Shown here one piece after another: positions 56,347 to 64,000 of a DNA stretch of 64,000 bases. Positions within the stretch are counted from its first letter, which is position 1; each line of letters opens with the position of its first letter. The stretch comes from Rhodospirillales bacterium (GTDB lineage Bacteria; Pseudomonadota; Alphaproteobacteria; Rhodospirillales; Magnetospirillaceae). Both the position numbers and the translations under genes were made by a program. The stretch covers positions 186,001 to 250,000 of the forward strand of contig JACFNC010000001.1 of NCBI GenBank assembly GCA_019455065.1, written 5' to 3'. The notes under the pieces are model-generated. The model saw only the letters and a program-made list of their open reading frames with translations. It made no database searches and was not told the origin of the DNA.

Positions 56347-59300
56347 TCAATGGAAGTCCCGGGAAGCGAGCCTGACGGCTTGGCCGCCGTCGCCGGCGAG
56401 GGCGGCGAGGCGCCAGGTGTGGTCCTCGAGACGGTCGGCGACGACGTGGATGACGATGCCGTCCTTGCCGTCCCGCTGAACCTTGCCCTCGACGCACAGC
56501 AGCGAGGCGCGCAGCACCTCGCGGCGGTAGGCCTCGAAGGTCTGGGGCCAGACCACGACGTTGGCGACGCCCGTCTCGTCCTCCATGGTCAGGAAGATGA
56601 CGCCCTTGGCGCTGCCCGGACGCTGGCGCACCGTCACCAGGCCGGCGACGCGCACCTTGCCCCGGGCGGAGGCAAGACGGCTGGCCGGCACGATGCCCTG
56701 TCGCTGCAAATCCGCTCGCAGCAGGGCGAGGGGATGCTGGCGCAGCGTCATGCGCAGGCTCGAATAATCCTCCAGCACCTGCTCGCCGATGGCCGGCGGG
56801 AGCAGCCGCACTCCCTCTTCTTCGCGGTCCTCGCCGGCTGCGAACAGCGGCAGCGGGTGGTCGTCGGGCAGGCCGCGTATCGCCCACAGGGCATGGCGGC
56901 GGTCGAGTCCGAGCGAGCCGAAGGCATCGGCCTTGGCGAGGGTTTCCAGGGCCTGGCGGGGTATGGGAGGCGCGTCATTGCGAGGAGGCGAAGCCGACGA
57001 AGCAATCCAGAGTGACGGGACGGCTGGATTGCTTCGCCTTCGACTCGCAATGACGGAACTCTCCTTGCACCGCCGCCACATCTCGCCCACGTCCTCGTAG
57101 CCCGCGCCGCGCGCCGCCGCGATGCGGCGGGCGTCCCTCTCCGCCAGCCCCTTGACCTGGCGAAACCCGAGGCGCAGCGCCGGGCCGTGCCGACCGGGCT
57201 CGAGCGTGCAGTCCCAGTCGCTGTGATTGACATCCACCGGCCGCACCTCCACCCCGTGGGCGCGGGCGTCGCGGACGATCTGGGCCGGCGCGTAGAAGCC
57301 CATCGGCTGGCTGTTGAGCAGGGCGCAGGCAAAGGCCGCCGGGTAGTGGCATTTCAGCCAGGCCGAGACGTAGACCAGCAGCGCGAAACTGGCGGCGTGG
57401 CTCTCGGGGAATCCGTACTCGCCGAATCCCTCGATCTGCTTGAAACAGCGTTCCGCGAAATCAATGTCGTATCCACGTTCCCTCATTCCGTTTATGAACT
57501 TGTCGCGAAACGTCTGGATGGTGCCCGAGCGGCGGAAGGTGGCCATGGCGCGGCGCAGGCGGTCGGCCTCGACGGGGGTGAAGCCGGCCGCCTCGATGGC
57601 GATGCGCATGGCCTGCTCCTGGAACAGCGGCACCCCCATGGTCTTGCCCAGAACGTTGCGCATGGCCTCGGAGGGAAAGGTTACCGGCTCCTTGCCCATG
57701 CGGCGGCGCAGATAGGGATGCACCATGTCGCCCTGGATCGGGCCGGGGCGGACGATGGCCACCTCGATGACCAGGTCGTAGAAGGTGCGCGGCAGGAGGC
57801 GCGGCAGCATGGTCATCTGGGCGCGGCTCTCGACCTGGAAGACGCCCAGCGAGTCGGCCTTGCACAGCATGTCGTAGACGGCCGGGTCCTCGGCCGGCAC
57901 GGTGGCGAGGTCGACCGCGACGCCGTGATGGGTGCGCAGCAGATCGAAGCCCTTGCGCACGCAGGTCAGCATGCCGAGGGCCAGCACGTCGACCTTGAGG
58001 ATGCCCAGGGCGTCGAGGTCGTCCTTGTCCCATTCGATTACGGTGCGCTCGGCCATGGCGGCGTTGGCCACCGGCACCACCTCGTCGAGGCGGCCCTTGG
58101 TCATCACGAAACCGCCGACATGCTGCGACAGATGACGGGGGAACCCCAGGATCTCTTGCGCCAGGTCGAGGGCGAGGCGGAGGCGGGGCTCGTCGGGATC
58201 GAGGCCGATCTCGCGGATGTGCCGTTGCGCCACCGGATCGCGGCTGTGGCCCCAGACGGTGCCGGCCAGGGCGCCGACCACGTCCTCCGACAGCCCCAGC
58301 GCCTTGCCGACGTCGCGGATGGCGCTGCGCGAGCGATAGGTGATGACGGTGGCGGCCAGACCGGCGCGTTCGCGGCCGTATTTGCCGTAGATGTACTGGA
58401 TGACCTCCTCGCGGCGCTCGTGCTCGAAATCGACGTCGATGTCGGGCGGCTCGTTGCGTGCCGCGCTCACGAAGCGCTCGAACAGCAGGTCGCCGCGCGC
58501 CGGGTCGACCGAGGTTATGCCCAGGCAGAAGCACACCGCCGAATTGGCCGCGGAGCCGCGCCCCTGGCACAGGATGCCGCGCGAGCGGGCGAACCCGACG
58601 ATATCGTGGACGGTGAGGAAATAGGGGGCGTAGCCGAGCTGGGCGATCAACTCGAACTCGTGCTCGATCTGGGCCCGCACCTTGGGCGGAATGCCCTCGG
58701 GATAGCGCTCGCCGGCTCCGATCCAGGTCAGCCGCTCCATCTCGCTCTGCGGCGTGCCGCCTTCCGGGACCGGATCGACCGGATATTCGTAGCGTAACTC
58801 GTCGAGGCTGAAGTGGCAGCGCTCGGCGATCTCCACGGTGCGTGCCACGGCGTCCGGGTAGCGGCGGAAGAGGGCGGCCATCTCCTCGGGCGGCTTCATG
58901 TGGCGCTCGGCATTGGCGAACAGCCGCCAGCCGGCGCCGTCGATGGTGCAATGCTCGCGGATGCAGGTCAGCACGTCCTGCAAGGGGCGGCGGTCGGGGG
59001 CGTGGTAATGGACGTCGTTGGTGGCGACCAGCGGCGTGCCCGCGGATTCTGCGATTGCGGCAAGGCGATGCAGGCGGCGCGCGTCGTCGCCGCGGTGGAG
59101 ATGGCTGGCGGCGAGGTAACAGCCAGCATCAAATATGCTCCTCAGTTCCTTGATATATTGTATGAAAACGTCGTTCGGATCGGCCGGCGGCAGGGCTACG
59201 GCCACCTGTCCCGCGGCGAATTCGGCGAGATCGGCGCGGTCGAGGTGGCATTCGCCCTTGGGTGCGCGGCGGTTGCCCAGGGTGAGCAGGCGGCAGAGGC

Positions 59301-59757
59301 GGCCGTAGGCGGCGCGGTCGGTGGGGAAGCACAGCAGGCTGGGGGCGTCGCGCAGGTCGAGGCGCACCCCCACCACCAGCCGGATACCGATCTGCTTGGC
59401 GGCGGAATGGGCGCGCACCACCCCGGCCAGGGTGTTGCGGTCGGTGACGGCGACGGCGGAATGCCCGAGCGCCGCCGCCGCCAGCACCAACTCGTCGGGA
59501 TGCGAGGCGCCGCGCAGGAAGCTGAAATTGGTGGTGACCTGGAGTTCGGCGTAGCGGGCACTTCTCCCGGCTTCTTGTCCCTCTCCCTGTGGGAGAGGGA
59601 AGGGGCCCCGGCCCGAAGGGCTGGGGGAGGGTGAGGCCAGCTCGTCGCCGATCGCGAGGCATGGAGTGCTTGCCTCACCCTCCCCCGCTACGCGGGTCCC
59701 CCTCCCTCTCCCACCGGGAGAGGGAGGCTGTCCATGTATCCCTGGCAATCTACTCAT
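56347..59757 (-). CDS. dnaE2: Error-prone DNA polymerase III alpha subunit DnaE2, with two kinds of in-frame repeat insertion
   Basis: 1136 residues. The start ATG 59757 overlaps the imuB stop (ATGA). The conserved protein begins at Y69 ([19 protein letters not shown]); residues ~11-60 are encoded by an inverted pair of GC-rich palindromic elements. Then: PHP domain, polymerase core with [16 protein letters not shown] (catalytic Asp residues) and FQVESRAQM, HhH region, OB fold at about 1010-1090 ([19 protein letters not shown]). A second repeat type is translated at ~901-928. DnaE2 makes mutagenic lesion bypass in the SOS response with ImuA and ImuB. The frame is intact despite the insertions. 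Confidence 0.95.
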   Translation of the reverse strand: MSRLPGIHGQPPSPGGRGRGTRVAGEGEASTPCLAIGDELASPSPSPSGRGPFPLPQGEGQEAGRSARYAELQVTTNFSFLRGASHPDELVLAAAALGHSAVAVTDRNTLAGVVRAHSAAKQIGIRLVVGVRLDLRDAPSLLCFPTDRAAYGRLCRLLTLGNRRAPKGECHLDRADLAEFAAGQVAVALPPADPNDVFIQYIKELRSIFDAGCYLAASHLHRGDDARRLHRLAAIAESAGTPLVATNDVHYHAPDRRPLQDVLTCIREHCTIDGAGWRLFANAERHMKPPEEMAALFRRYPDAVARTVEIAERCHFSLDELRYEYPVDPVPEGGTPQSEMERLTWIGAGERYPEGIPPKVRAQIEHEFELIAQLGYAPYFLTVHDIVGFARSRGILCQGRGSAANSAVCFCLGITSVDPARGDLLFERFVSAARNEPPDIDVDFEHERREEVIQYIYGKYGRERAGLAATVITYRSRSAIRDVGKALGLSEDVVGALAGTVWGHSRDPVAQRHIREIGLDPDEPRLRLALDLAQEILGFPRHLSQHVGGFVMTKGRLDEVVPVANAAMAERTVIEWDKDDLDALGILKVDVLALGMLTCVRKGFDLLRTHHGVAVDLATVPAEDPAVYDMLCKADSLGVFQVESRAQMTMLPRLLPRTFYDLVIEVAIVRPGPIQGDMVHPYLRRRMGKEPVTFPSEAMRNVLGKTMGVPLFQEQAMRIAIEAAGFTPVEADRLRRAMATFRRSGTIQTFRDKFINGMRERGYDIDFAERCFKQIEGFGEYGFPESHAASFALLVYVSAWLKCHYPAAFACALLNSQPMGFYAPAQIVRDARAHGVEVRPVDVNHSDWDCTLEPGRHGPALRLGFRQVKGLAERDARRIAAARGAGYEDVGEMWRRCKESSVIASRRRSNPAVPSLWIASSASPPRNDAPPIPRQALETLAKADAFGSLGLDRRHALWAIRGLPDDHPLPLFAAGEDREEEGVRLLPPAIGEQVLEDYSSLRMTLRQHPLALLRADLQRQGIVPASRLASARGKVRVAGLVTVRQRPGSAKGVIFLTMEDETGVANVVVWPQTFEAYRREVLRASLLCVEGKVQRDGKDGIVIHVVADRLEDHTWRLAALAGDGGQAVRLASRDFH
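56973..57055. repeat. Palindromic repeat (CGTCATTGCGAG type) inserted in frame in dnaE2
   Basis: An 83-bp element with terminal inverted repeats CGTCATTGCGAG and CTCGCAATGACG and inner arms ending GAAGCAATCCAG / CTGGATTGCTTCG. It is translated within DnaE2 as a ~28-residue stretch near residue 915, between the polymerase core and OB fold, where relatives have a short loop. This sequence type occurs dispersed in many bacterial genomes as a non-coding palindromic repeat. Confidence 0.85.
59579..59727. repeat. Inverted pair of GC-rich palindromic elements at the 5' end of dnaE2
   Basis: Copy A (59579-59636) runs from CCTCTCCCTGTGGGAGAGG to GGGTGAGG; copy B (59673-59727) runs CCTCACCC to CCGGGAGAGGGAGG in the opposite orientation. 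36 bases lie between them. They belong to the same family as the elements in the two E2 genes (CCTCACCC and CCTCTCCC motifs). Both are translated as Pro/Ser/Gly-rich sequence at residues ~11-60 of DnaE2. The ATGA overlap with imuB lies just outside. Confidence 0.8.
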
Positions 59758-61286
59758 GCGAACAGCCCGTGCATGTACCAGCCGCCGCCGCGACCCTCGC
59801 GGAACAGCCAGAAGCGGCGGCCGTCGTCGTCCTCGACGCGCCAGTAGTCGCGGACCGCGTCGGGCGGCGGCGGGGCGGCGGCACGCCACCATTCGGCGGC
59901 GATGCGTTCCGGGCCCTCGGCACGGGCGACCCGGTGCGTCTGCCGCCGCCAGCGGAAACGGACCAGCACCTCGCCCGCCTCCATGACCGCCTGGACGCTT
60001 TCGGGGCGCGGCAGCATGCGCAGCGGGCGTGTCCCGGTGGGCCAAGTCGTCTCCTTGATCGGTTCCAGGGGTGATGCCGACCGGGCGGCGCGTTCGGGGA
60101 GGTGGGTTGCCCGGGGAGTTGCACGAACGATGCCGTCGCGACCCAGGCGGTTGCCGATCTGGTCGATGAGCAGGGCGAGGTCGCCGCGCCGCGCGGTGGG
60201 GGCGGCGAGGGCGGCCTGTTCCGCGGCCAGGGGCCCGATTGCCGCGACGGCCAGGGTCATGGCCTCGATGCCGAAACCGGCCTCGACCTTTCCCAGGTCC
60301 TCGGCGAACAGGCGGGCGAGATGGGCCGGCTCGCGTACCGGACGTCCGGTGCCGACGGCGATCCGGGCGACGCTGCCGTCGGCGCGGAACAGCCCCAGCT
60401 CCAGGCGGCGGGCGCCCTGTCGGTCGCGGGCGAGGCGGGCGCACAGCATCTCGAGCAGCCGCCGCAAGCCGGCGGCGACGTCCTCGTGCCGGCCGATCGC
60501 CTCGGCGAAGGAAAGGCGGGCGTGGTAGGGAGGCACCGGCCGGCGCGGCGAGATCGGCTCGGGAGTACGCCCGAGAAGCTGGTCGAGGCGCCGCGCCACG
60601 GCGTCGCCGAAGCGGGCGGCAAGAGGCGCGCGGGGCAGGGGGAGGAGGTCGCCGATGCGGCGCAGGCCGAGGCGGTGCAGGGTTTCGGCCGCGGTCGGCG
60701 GCAGGCGCAGGGCGGCAACCGGCAGGCCGGCCAGAAGCTGCCGCGCCGCTCCCTCGGGCACGATCGCGGAGCGGTCGCTCTCGCCGGCCATGAAGCGGGC
60801 CGCCGCCCAGGCGGCGCCGGGAGTGTCGGCGAGGCCGGCGCGGGCGGCGAAGCCCATGCCCTCGAGCCGGCGCAGGGCGTCGGCGAGCATGGCCTCCTCG
60901 CCGTCGAACAGATGGGCGCAGCCGGTGGCGTCGAGCCACAGCCCGCCGCTCCCGTCCTCGGCCAGCACCTCGACGGCGGTCCATGGGGTGTAGCGGGTGC
61001 ACCAGTCGGCGAGGGCCGTCAGCGTCTCCAGGTCGCGGTCTGGCCGGCCGTCGACGGTTTTCAGGTCCGGGCGGAGGGCGCGCGCATTGGCCAGCGGCAT
61101 TCCGGGCCCGATCCCGGCCGCCTGGGCGGCGGCGTTGACGGCGGCAACGCGCAGCCCGCCCCGCACGGTGTGCACCGTCGCCAGCGGCAACGCCCGCCAC
61201 CCCGCCAGGGGCGCGCGCCGGGTCAGGCGGTCGGTGGCGAGACGGGGCAGCCACAGGGAGATGATGCGACGGGTTTCGGCGACCAT
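59754..61286 (-). CDS. imuB: ImuB, inactive Y-family polymerase-like mutasome protein
   Basis: 510 residues. Y-family fold from the start ([17 protein letters not shown]), but the metal-binding aspartates of true translesion polymerases are missing at the first motif (LWLPRLATD instead of HxDMDAF), as in all ImuB. Central [15 protein letters not shown], HhH-type [12 protein letters not shown], and the C-terminal conserved [21 protein letters not shown]. It bridges ImuA, DnaE2 and the sliding clamp. ATGA-coupled to dnaE2; a LexA box lies 32 bases upstream of the start. Confidence 0.93.
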   Translation of the reverse strand: MVAETRRIISLWLPRLATDRLTRRAPLAGWRALPLATVHTVRGGLRVAAVNAAAQAAGIGPGMPLANARALRPDLKTVDGRPDRDLETLTALADWCTRYTPWTAVEVLAEDGSGGLWLDATGCAHLFDGEEAMLADALRRLEGMGFAARAGLADTPGAAWAAARFMAGESDRSAIVPEGAARQLLAGLPVAALRLPPTAAETLHRLGLRRIGDLLPLPRAPLAARFGDAVARRLDQLLGRTPEPISPRRPVPPYHARLSFAEAIGRHEDVAAGLRRLLEMLCARLARDRQGARRLELGLFRADGSVARIAVGTGRPVREPAHLARLFAEDLGKVEAGFGIEAMTLAVAAIGPLAAEQAALAAPTARRGDLALLIDQIGNRLGRDGIVRATPRATHLPERAARSASPLEPIKETTWPTGTRPLRMLPRPESVQAVMEAGEVLVRFRWRRQTHRVARAEGPERIAAEWWRAAAPPPPDAVRDYWRVEDDDGRRFWLFREGRGGGWYMHGLFA

Positions 61287-61317
61287 ATTGCAGACTCAAA
61301 TGACGGACCAAAGGGAT

Positions 61318-61332
61318 GTTCCTATTTTGTTC
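61318..61332. promoter_or_regulatory. LexA (SOS) box GTTC-N7-GTTC between imuB and the opposite-strand gene
   Basis: GTTCCTATTTTGTTC fits the alphaproteobacterial LexA direct-repeat consensus exactly. It lies in the 103-bp divergent gap, 32 bases from the imuB start and 58 bases from the start of the rightward gene at 61390, so it can control either or both. Confidence 0.88.
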
Positions 61333-61389
61333 TCGGCGAGTCCATAGTTCCACCCTTCCATTCTCCCGAATACGGTTCTGCCTCTCCGA

Positions 61390-61869
61390 ATGAACATCTT
61401 CTTCCTCGACCGCGACCCCGCCCGCGCAGCCGCCTGTCACTCGGATGTGCACATCGTGAAGATGCCGCTCGAGACCGCGCAGATGTTGTGCACGGTGGTC
61501 CACCAATGCGGGCTGGCCGTTCCCTATCGCCCGGTGCATCGCAAGCATCCCTGCGTCCTGTGGGCGGCCGCCAGCCTCCAGCATTACCGCTGGCTCAGGC
61601 ACTTCGGGCTTGTTCTTTGCGCGGAATATCAGTATCGCAGCGGCCGCCGCCACGCCTGTCAGGACGTGATCGAAAGCCTGCCAGAGGATCCGCCGATACC
61701 CGATTGCGGCTGGACCGATCCGCCGCAGGCGATGCCGGACGCCTACAAGCGTCCCGATGTGGTGGAGGCCTACCGCGCCTACTACGCCGGCGAGAAGGCG
61801 CTGTTCGCCGGCAAGGGGCCGGCCCGCTGGACGGGACGGCCGGTGCCGGAGTTCATGCGGCGGAACTAA
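61390..61869 (+). CDS. Conserved protein of a phage-type family, located inside the split mutasome
   Basis: 159 residues. The N-terminus [19 protein letters not shown] and [17 protein letters not shown] belong to an uncharacterised family I associate with phage and marine-bacterial genomes; conserved blocks here are [26 protein letters not shown] and [13 protein letters not shown]. Conserved His/Asp/Lys/Glu at the N-terminus suggest an enzyme. It shares the divergent promoter region and LexA box with imuB and ends 4 bases before imuA ends. No signal peptide or membrane span. A role in DNA damage response is inferred only from regulation and location. Confidence 0.75.
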   Translation: MNIFFLDRDPARAAACHSDVHIVKMPLETAQMLCTVVHQCGLAVPYRPVHRKHPCVLWAAASLQHYRWLRHFGLVLCAEYQYRSGRRHACQDVIESLPEDPPIPDCGWTDPPQAMPDAYKRPDVVEAYRAYYAGEKALFAGKGPARWTGRPVPEFMRRN

Positions 61870-61873
61870 ACGC

Positions 61874-62578
61874 TCAGCAAGCCTGCAAGCGGCCGTCGTC
61901 CAAACTGCCGACGACGGCCAAGCCACCCCCGTCGTGGCGCCATTCCAGCAGCCAGGATCGCTGAACGCCGCCGCGGCAGCGCTCCAGGGTGACCTGCCAG
62001 CGCGCCTCGCCGAGGCCACCCCAGGGCGCCGGGGAACTGGCGGCGGCGCGGACGCGCCAGCGGCTGGTGGCGGCGCCGGTGGGGCGCGCCGCCGGCGGCA
62101 GGATCAGCAGGCCGGTCACCCCGCCGGCCTCGGCGGCGAGTTGCAGCCGTCGCCCGGCCGTCAGGTTGATGGCGCCGACCTCGCCCAACACCCCGCCCAC
62201 CGCCGGGCAGCGCAGGGCCTCCTCCATCGTCCACAGCACCTGCCGGTCGTCGTCGCAGCGGGCCAGAATGAGGCGCTCGGGGGAGAGGCCGAAGGCGGCC
62301 AGCCCGGGGGCGTAGGGCTCGTCCGACCCGCGCCGCATGCACCACAACACCGGACCCCGCGCGGCCAAGCGGCCGAGCAGGGCGGCGCAGAACCCGCCGC
62401 CGGCGGCATCGGCGGCCACCACCTCATGCAGACAGGCGAGCGGCAGCCCGCCCCAAGGCAGGGCGTCGTCGATCGCAGCCGCCAGCGACAGCGCTTCCGA
62501 CGCCGCCGGAGCGGTTCTCTCCAGGGCCCAAATGCGCGCCCGCAAACGCTTCAGAATTTCGGGATCGGGACGGGCCAT
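61874..62578 (-). CDS. imuA: ImuA, RecA-like mutasome protein
   Basis: 234 residues. Begins with a short helix ([16 protein letters not shown]), then [22 protein letters not shown] in the position of a Walker [18 protein letters not shown], and [19 protein letters not shown]. This is the ImuA (SulA/RecA-like) pattern. With ImuB and DnaE2 it forms the damage-induced mutasome. It lies upstream of imuB in the same direction but is separated from it by the opposite-strand gene at 61390; its own LexA box is 14 bases upstream. Confidence 0.92.
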   Translation of the reverse strand: MARPDPEILKRLRARIWALERTAPAASEALSLAAAIDDALPWGGLPLACLHEVVAADAAGGGFCAALLGRLAARGPVLWCMRRGSDEPYAPGLAAFGLSPERLILARCDDDRQVLWTMEEALRCPAVGGVLGEVGAINLTAGRRLQLAAEAGGVTGLLILPPAARPTGAATSRWRVRAAASSPAPWGGLGEARWQVTLERCRGGVQRSWLLEWRHDGGGLAVVGSLDDGRLQAC

Positions 62579-62591
62579 TGCATTCCCTGAT

Positions 62592-62606
62592 GTTCACTCT
62601 ATGTTC
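62592..62606. promoter_or_regulatory. LexA (SOS) box GTTC-N7-GTTC upstream of imuA
   Basis: GTTCACTCTATGTTC is a perfect match to the alphaproteobacterial LexA site, 14 bases upstream of the imuA ATG and 133 bases upstream of nadA. The short distance to imuA, and the role of imuA, make imuA the target; the nadA promoter probably lies between the box and 62739. Confidence 0.9.
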
Positions 62607-62738
62607 TAGGGCGGGAGGGCGAAGGCAGTCAAGATCGCATCGGGTTCACGGTCCGACCGAAAACAACCCGTTGCATCGGCATTACATTTCCGAGAAGAAT
62701 GCTTGCCTTTGGGCCGTTCGCACGGAGAAGACGAAGAC

Positions 62739-63755
62739 ATGGTCGATACTCTGGTCTTGCCAGCCGCAGGTGCGCTTACCGAACGGGACATTGCGCCCGA
62801 TCTCGACCTCGTGGCGGAAATCGACCGGCTGCGCCGCGAAAAGAACGCCGTGATCCTGGCGCACTACTATCAGGACGGCGAAATCCAGGACCTCGCCGAT
62901 TTCGTCGGCGATTCCCTGGATCTGTCGCGCAAGGCCGCAGCCACCACGGCCGACATGATCGTGTTCTGCGGCGTGCGTTTCATGGGCGAGGTGGCGAAGA
63001 TCGTCAGCCCGACCAAGACGGTCGTCATCCCCGACGCCGAGGCCGGTTGCTCGCTGGAGGATTCCTGTCAGCCCAACGCCTTCCGCCATTTCCGCCGGCG
63101 GCATCCGGACCATGTCGCGGTCACCTACATCAACTGTTCGGCCGAGGTGAAGGCACTGTCCGACGTCATCGTCACTTCCTCCAACGCCGAGACGATCATC
63201 AGGCAGCTCCCGGCCGACCGCCCCATCCTGTTCGCCCCGGATCGCCATCTCGGCGCCTATCTGGCGCGGAAGACCGGCCGCGACATGACCTTGTGGCCCG
63301 GCACCTGCATCGTCCACGAAACTTTTTCCGAGCGTGAGCTGATCAAGCTCAAGACGCGCCATCCGAATGCCAAGGTGGCGGCCCACCCGGAATGTCCCGA
63401 AGCCATTCTCAACCACGCCGACCACGTCGGTTCGACGCGCGCGATCCTGGAGTTCGTCACCGCCTCGCCGGCCGAGGAATTCATCATCGCGACCGAGCCG
63501 CACATCATTCACCAGATGGAGAAGGCGGTTCCGCACAAGCGCTTCATGCGCGCCCCGGGAGCCGACGGCAGTTGCGACTGCGCGAACTGTCCCTTCATGG
63601 CCAAGAATACCCTCGAAAAGGTGTATCTGTGCATGATGAACGCGGCGCCGCGCATCGAAATTCCCGAGGACCTGCGGGTTCGCGCTTGGCAGCCGCTCCA
63701 GCGCATGCTCGACATGTCGGCTCCGATCCCCGTCGCGCGCAATGCGGCGGAGTGA
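62739..63755 (+). CDS. nadA: Quinolinate synthase A
   Basis: 338 residues from ATG 62739. Condenses iminoaspartate with dihydroxyacetone phosphate to quinolinate for NAD. [4Fe-4S] cysteines occur in IVFCGVRFMGE, LWPGTCIVHE and the CDCANCPFM cluster. AHYYQDGEIQDLADFVGDS and AHPECPEAI are family blocks. Overlaps nadC by 14 bases. The 160-bp gap before it holds the imuA promoter and LexA box. Confidence 0.96.
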   Translation: MVDTLVLPAAGALTERDIAPDLDLVAEIDRLRREKNAVILAHYYQDGEIQDLADFVGDSLDLSRKAAATTADMIVFCGVRFMGEVAKIVSPTKTVVIPDAEAGCSLEDSCQPNAFRHFRRRHPDHVAVTYINCSAEVKALSDVIVTSSNAETIIRQLPADRPILFAPDRHLGAYLARKTGRDMTLWPGTCIVHETFSERELIKLKTRHPNAKVAAHPECPEAILNHADHVGSTRAILEFVTASPAEEFIIATEPHIIHQMEKAVPHKRFMRAPGADGSCDCANCPFMAKNTLEKVYLCMMNAAPRIEIPEDLRVRAWQPLQRMLDMSAPIPVARNAAE

Positions 63756-64000
63756 GGGCTGGGACCGCGCGCCGGCCCGCCAGGTGATCGCGACGGCGCT
63801 GGCCGAGGACGTCGGCGCCGGGGATCTTACCTCGCAGTCGGTGATTCCTGAGGACGCCCGCTTTCGCGGCGTCATGGCGGCCCGCCAGGAACTGGTGGTC
63901 GCCGGCCTGGAAATCGCGGGCGAAGTGTTCCGCGCGGTGGAGCCCGAAGCCGTCTGGACGCCACGGACGACGGACGGCGCGCGGGTCGCGCCGGGCGCCG
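63742..64000 (+). CDS. nadC: Nicotinate-nucleotide pyrophosphorylase (quinolinate phosphoribosyltransferase), N-terminal part
   Basis: The gene starts at ATG 63742 inside the nadA 3' end and runs off the window. The visible 86 residues show the family start ATALAEDVGAGDLTSQSVIP and ELVVAGLEIAGEVFRAVEP, typical of the QPRTase N-terminal domain. Converts quinolinate and PRPP to nicotinate mononucleotide. nadA-nadC in one operon is standard; nadB may lie beyond. Confidence 0.93.
   Translation, partial: MRRSEGWDRAPARQVIATALAEDVGAGDLTSQSVIPEDARFRGVMAARQELVVAGLEIAGEVFRAVEPEAVWTPRTTDGARVAPGA

Noticed and set aside
56347-62019. One continuous minus-strand open frame of ~1890 codons spanning dnaE2 and the imuB region, suggesting a giant fusion protein.
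   Set aside because: Upstream of 59757 this frame runs through imuB in the wrong frame and is low-complexity Arg/Pro/Gly shadow sequence; imuB is convincing in its own frame and its stop overlaps the dnaE2 ATG.

Overview
The window is high-GC bacterial chromosome, almost wholly coding, with no rRNA, tRNA, CRISPR array, phage structural gene or insertion sequence that I can see. Gene order and families point to an alphaproteobacterium, probably of Rhodospirillales type: ppiD diverging from tpiA-secG-pyrG-kdsA-eno-ftsB-pdhABC, a lipoyl domain fused to PdhB, lpd-lipA-ratA, LexA boxes of the form GTTC-N7-GTTC, and an ImuA/ImuB/DnaE2 mutasome. The assignment rests on family recognition, not on a search.

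Layout. 1-10.5 kb: core metabolism (end of ppiD, tpiA, secG, pyrG, kdsA, eno, ftsB, pdhA, pdhB, pdhC). 10.5-30.9 kb: a catabolic block placed between pdhC and lpd, two genes normally adjacent or close. It holds a LysR regulator, two molybdopterin oxidoreductases (one a two-subunit enzyme of the pyrogallol transhydroxylase / resorcinol hydroxylase family), a hydroxyacid dehydrogenase, two cupins, a complete Liv-type ABC importer, an M24-fold hydrolase, an aldehyde dehydrogenase, a fused E1 alpha-beta dehydrogenase, a VOC protein and a second E2. The two E2 genes form ~1.25-kb direct repeats at the edges of the block. 31-36 kb: lpd, lipA, a RatA/Coq10-like gene, pncC, pgpA and an M23 peptidase. 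36-44.6 kb: HAD dehalogenase, lytic transglycosylase, dapA, smpB, a bacteriohemerythrin, family-5 uracil-DNA glycosylase, NYN nuclease, folK, a HerA-like ATPase and a YbjQ protein.

44.7-49.3 kb: a zinc locus, with znuA-hisI-COG0523 GTPase diverging from zur-znuC-znuB around a Zur-like palindrome. 49.3-53.3 kb: a minus-strand sulfur amino-acid group (cysK, sseA, metC) with an entericidin-like lipoprotein and a Nudix hydrolase. 53.5-56.3 kb: bacteriohemerythrin plus CheY-like receiver, a hydrolase-OsmC fusion and a CopD-like membrane protein. 56.3-62.6 kb: the SOS mutasome (imuA; imuB-dnaE2), split by an opposite-strand gene of a phage-type family, with a perfect LexA box before each unit. 62.7-64 kb: nadA and the start of nadC.

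The most interesting content is (1) the 20-kb block, which looks like an oxidative pathway for polyhydroxylated aromatics ending in a dedicated 2-oxoacid-dehydrogenase-like complex that probably borrows the adjacent lpd product; (2) GC-rich palindromic elements inserted in frame inside both E2 genes and three times in dnaE2; (3) the split LexA-controlled mutasome with an uncharacterised gene between its parts; and (4) the Zur-linked hisI/COG0523 pair. No stretch above 300 bases lacks a gene.
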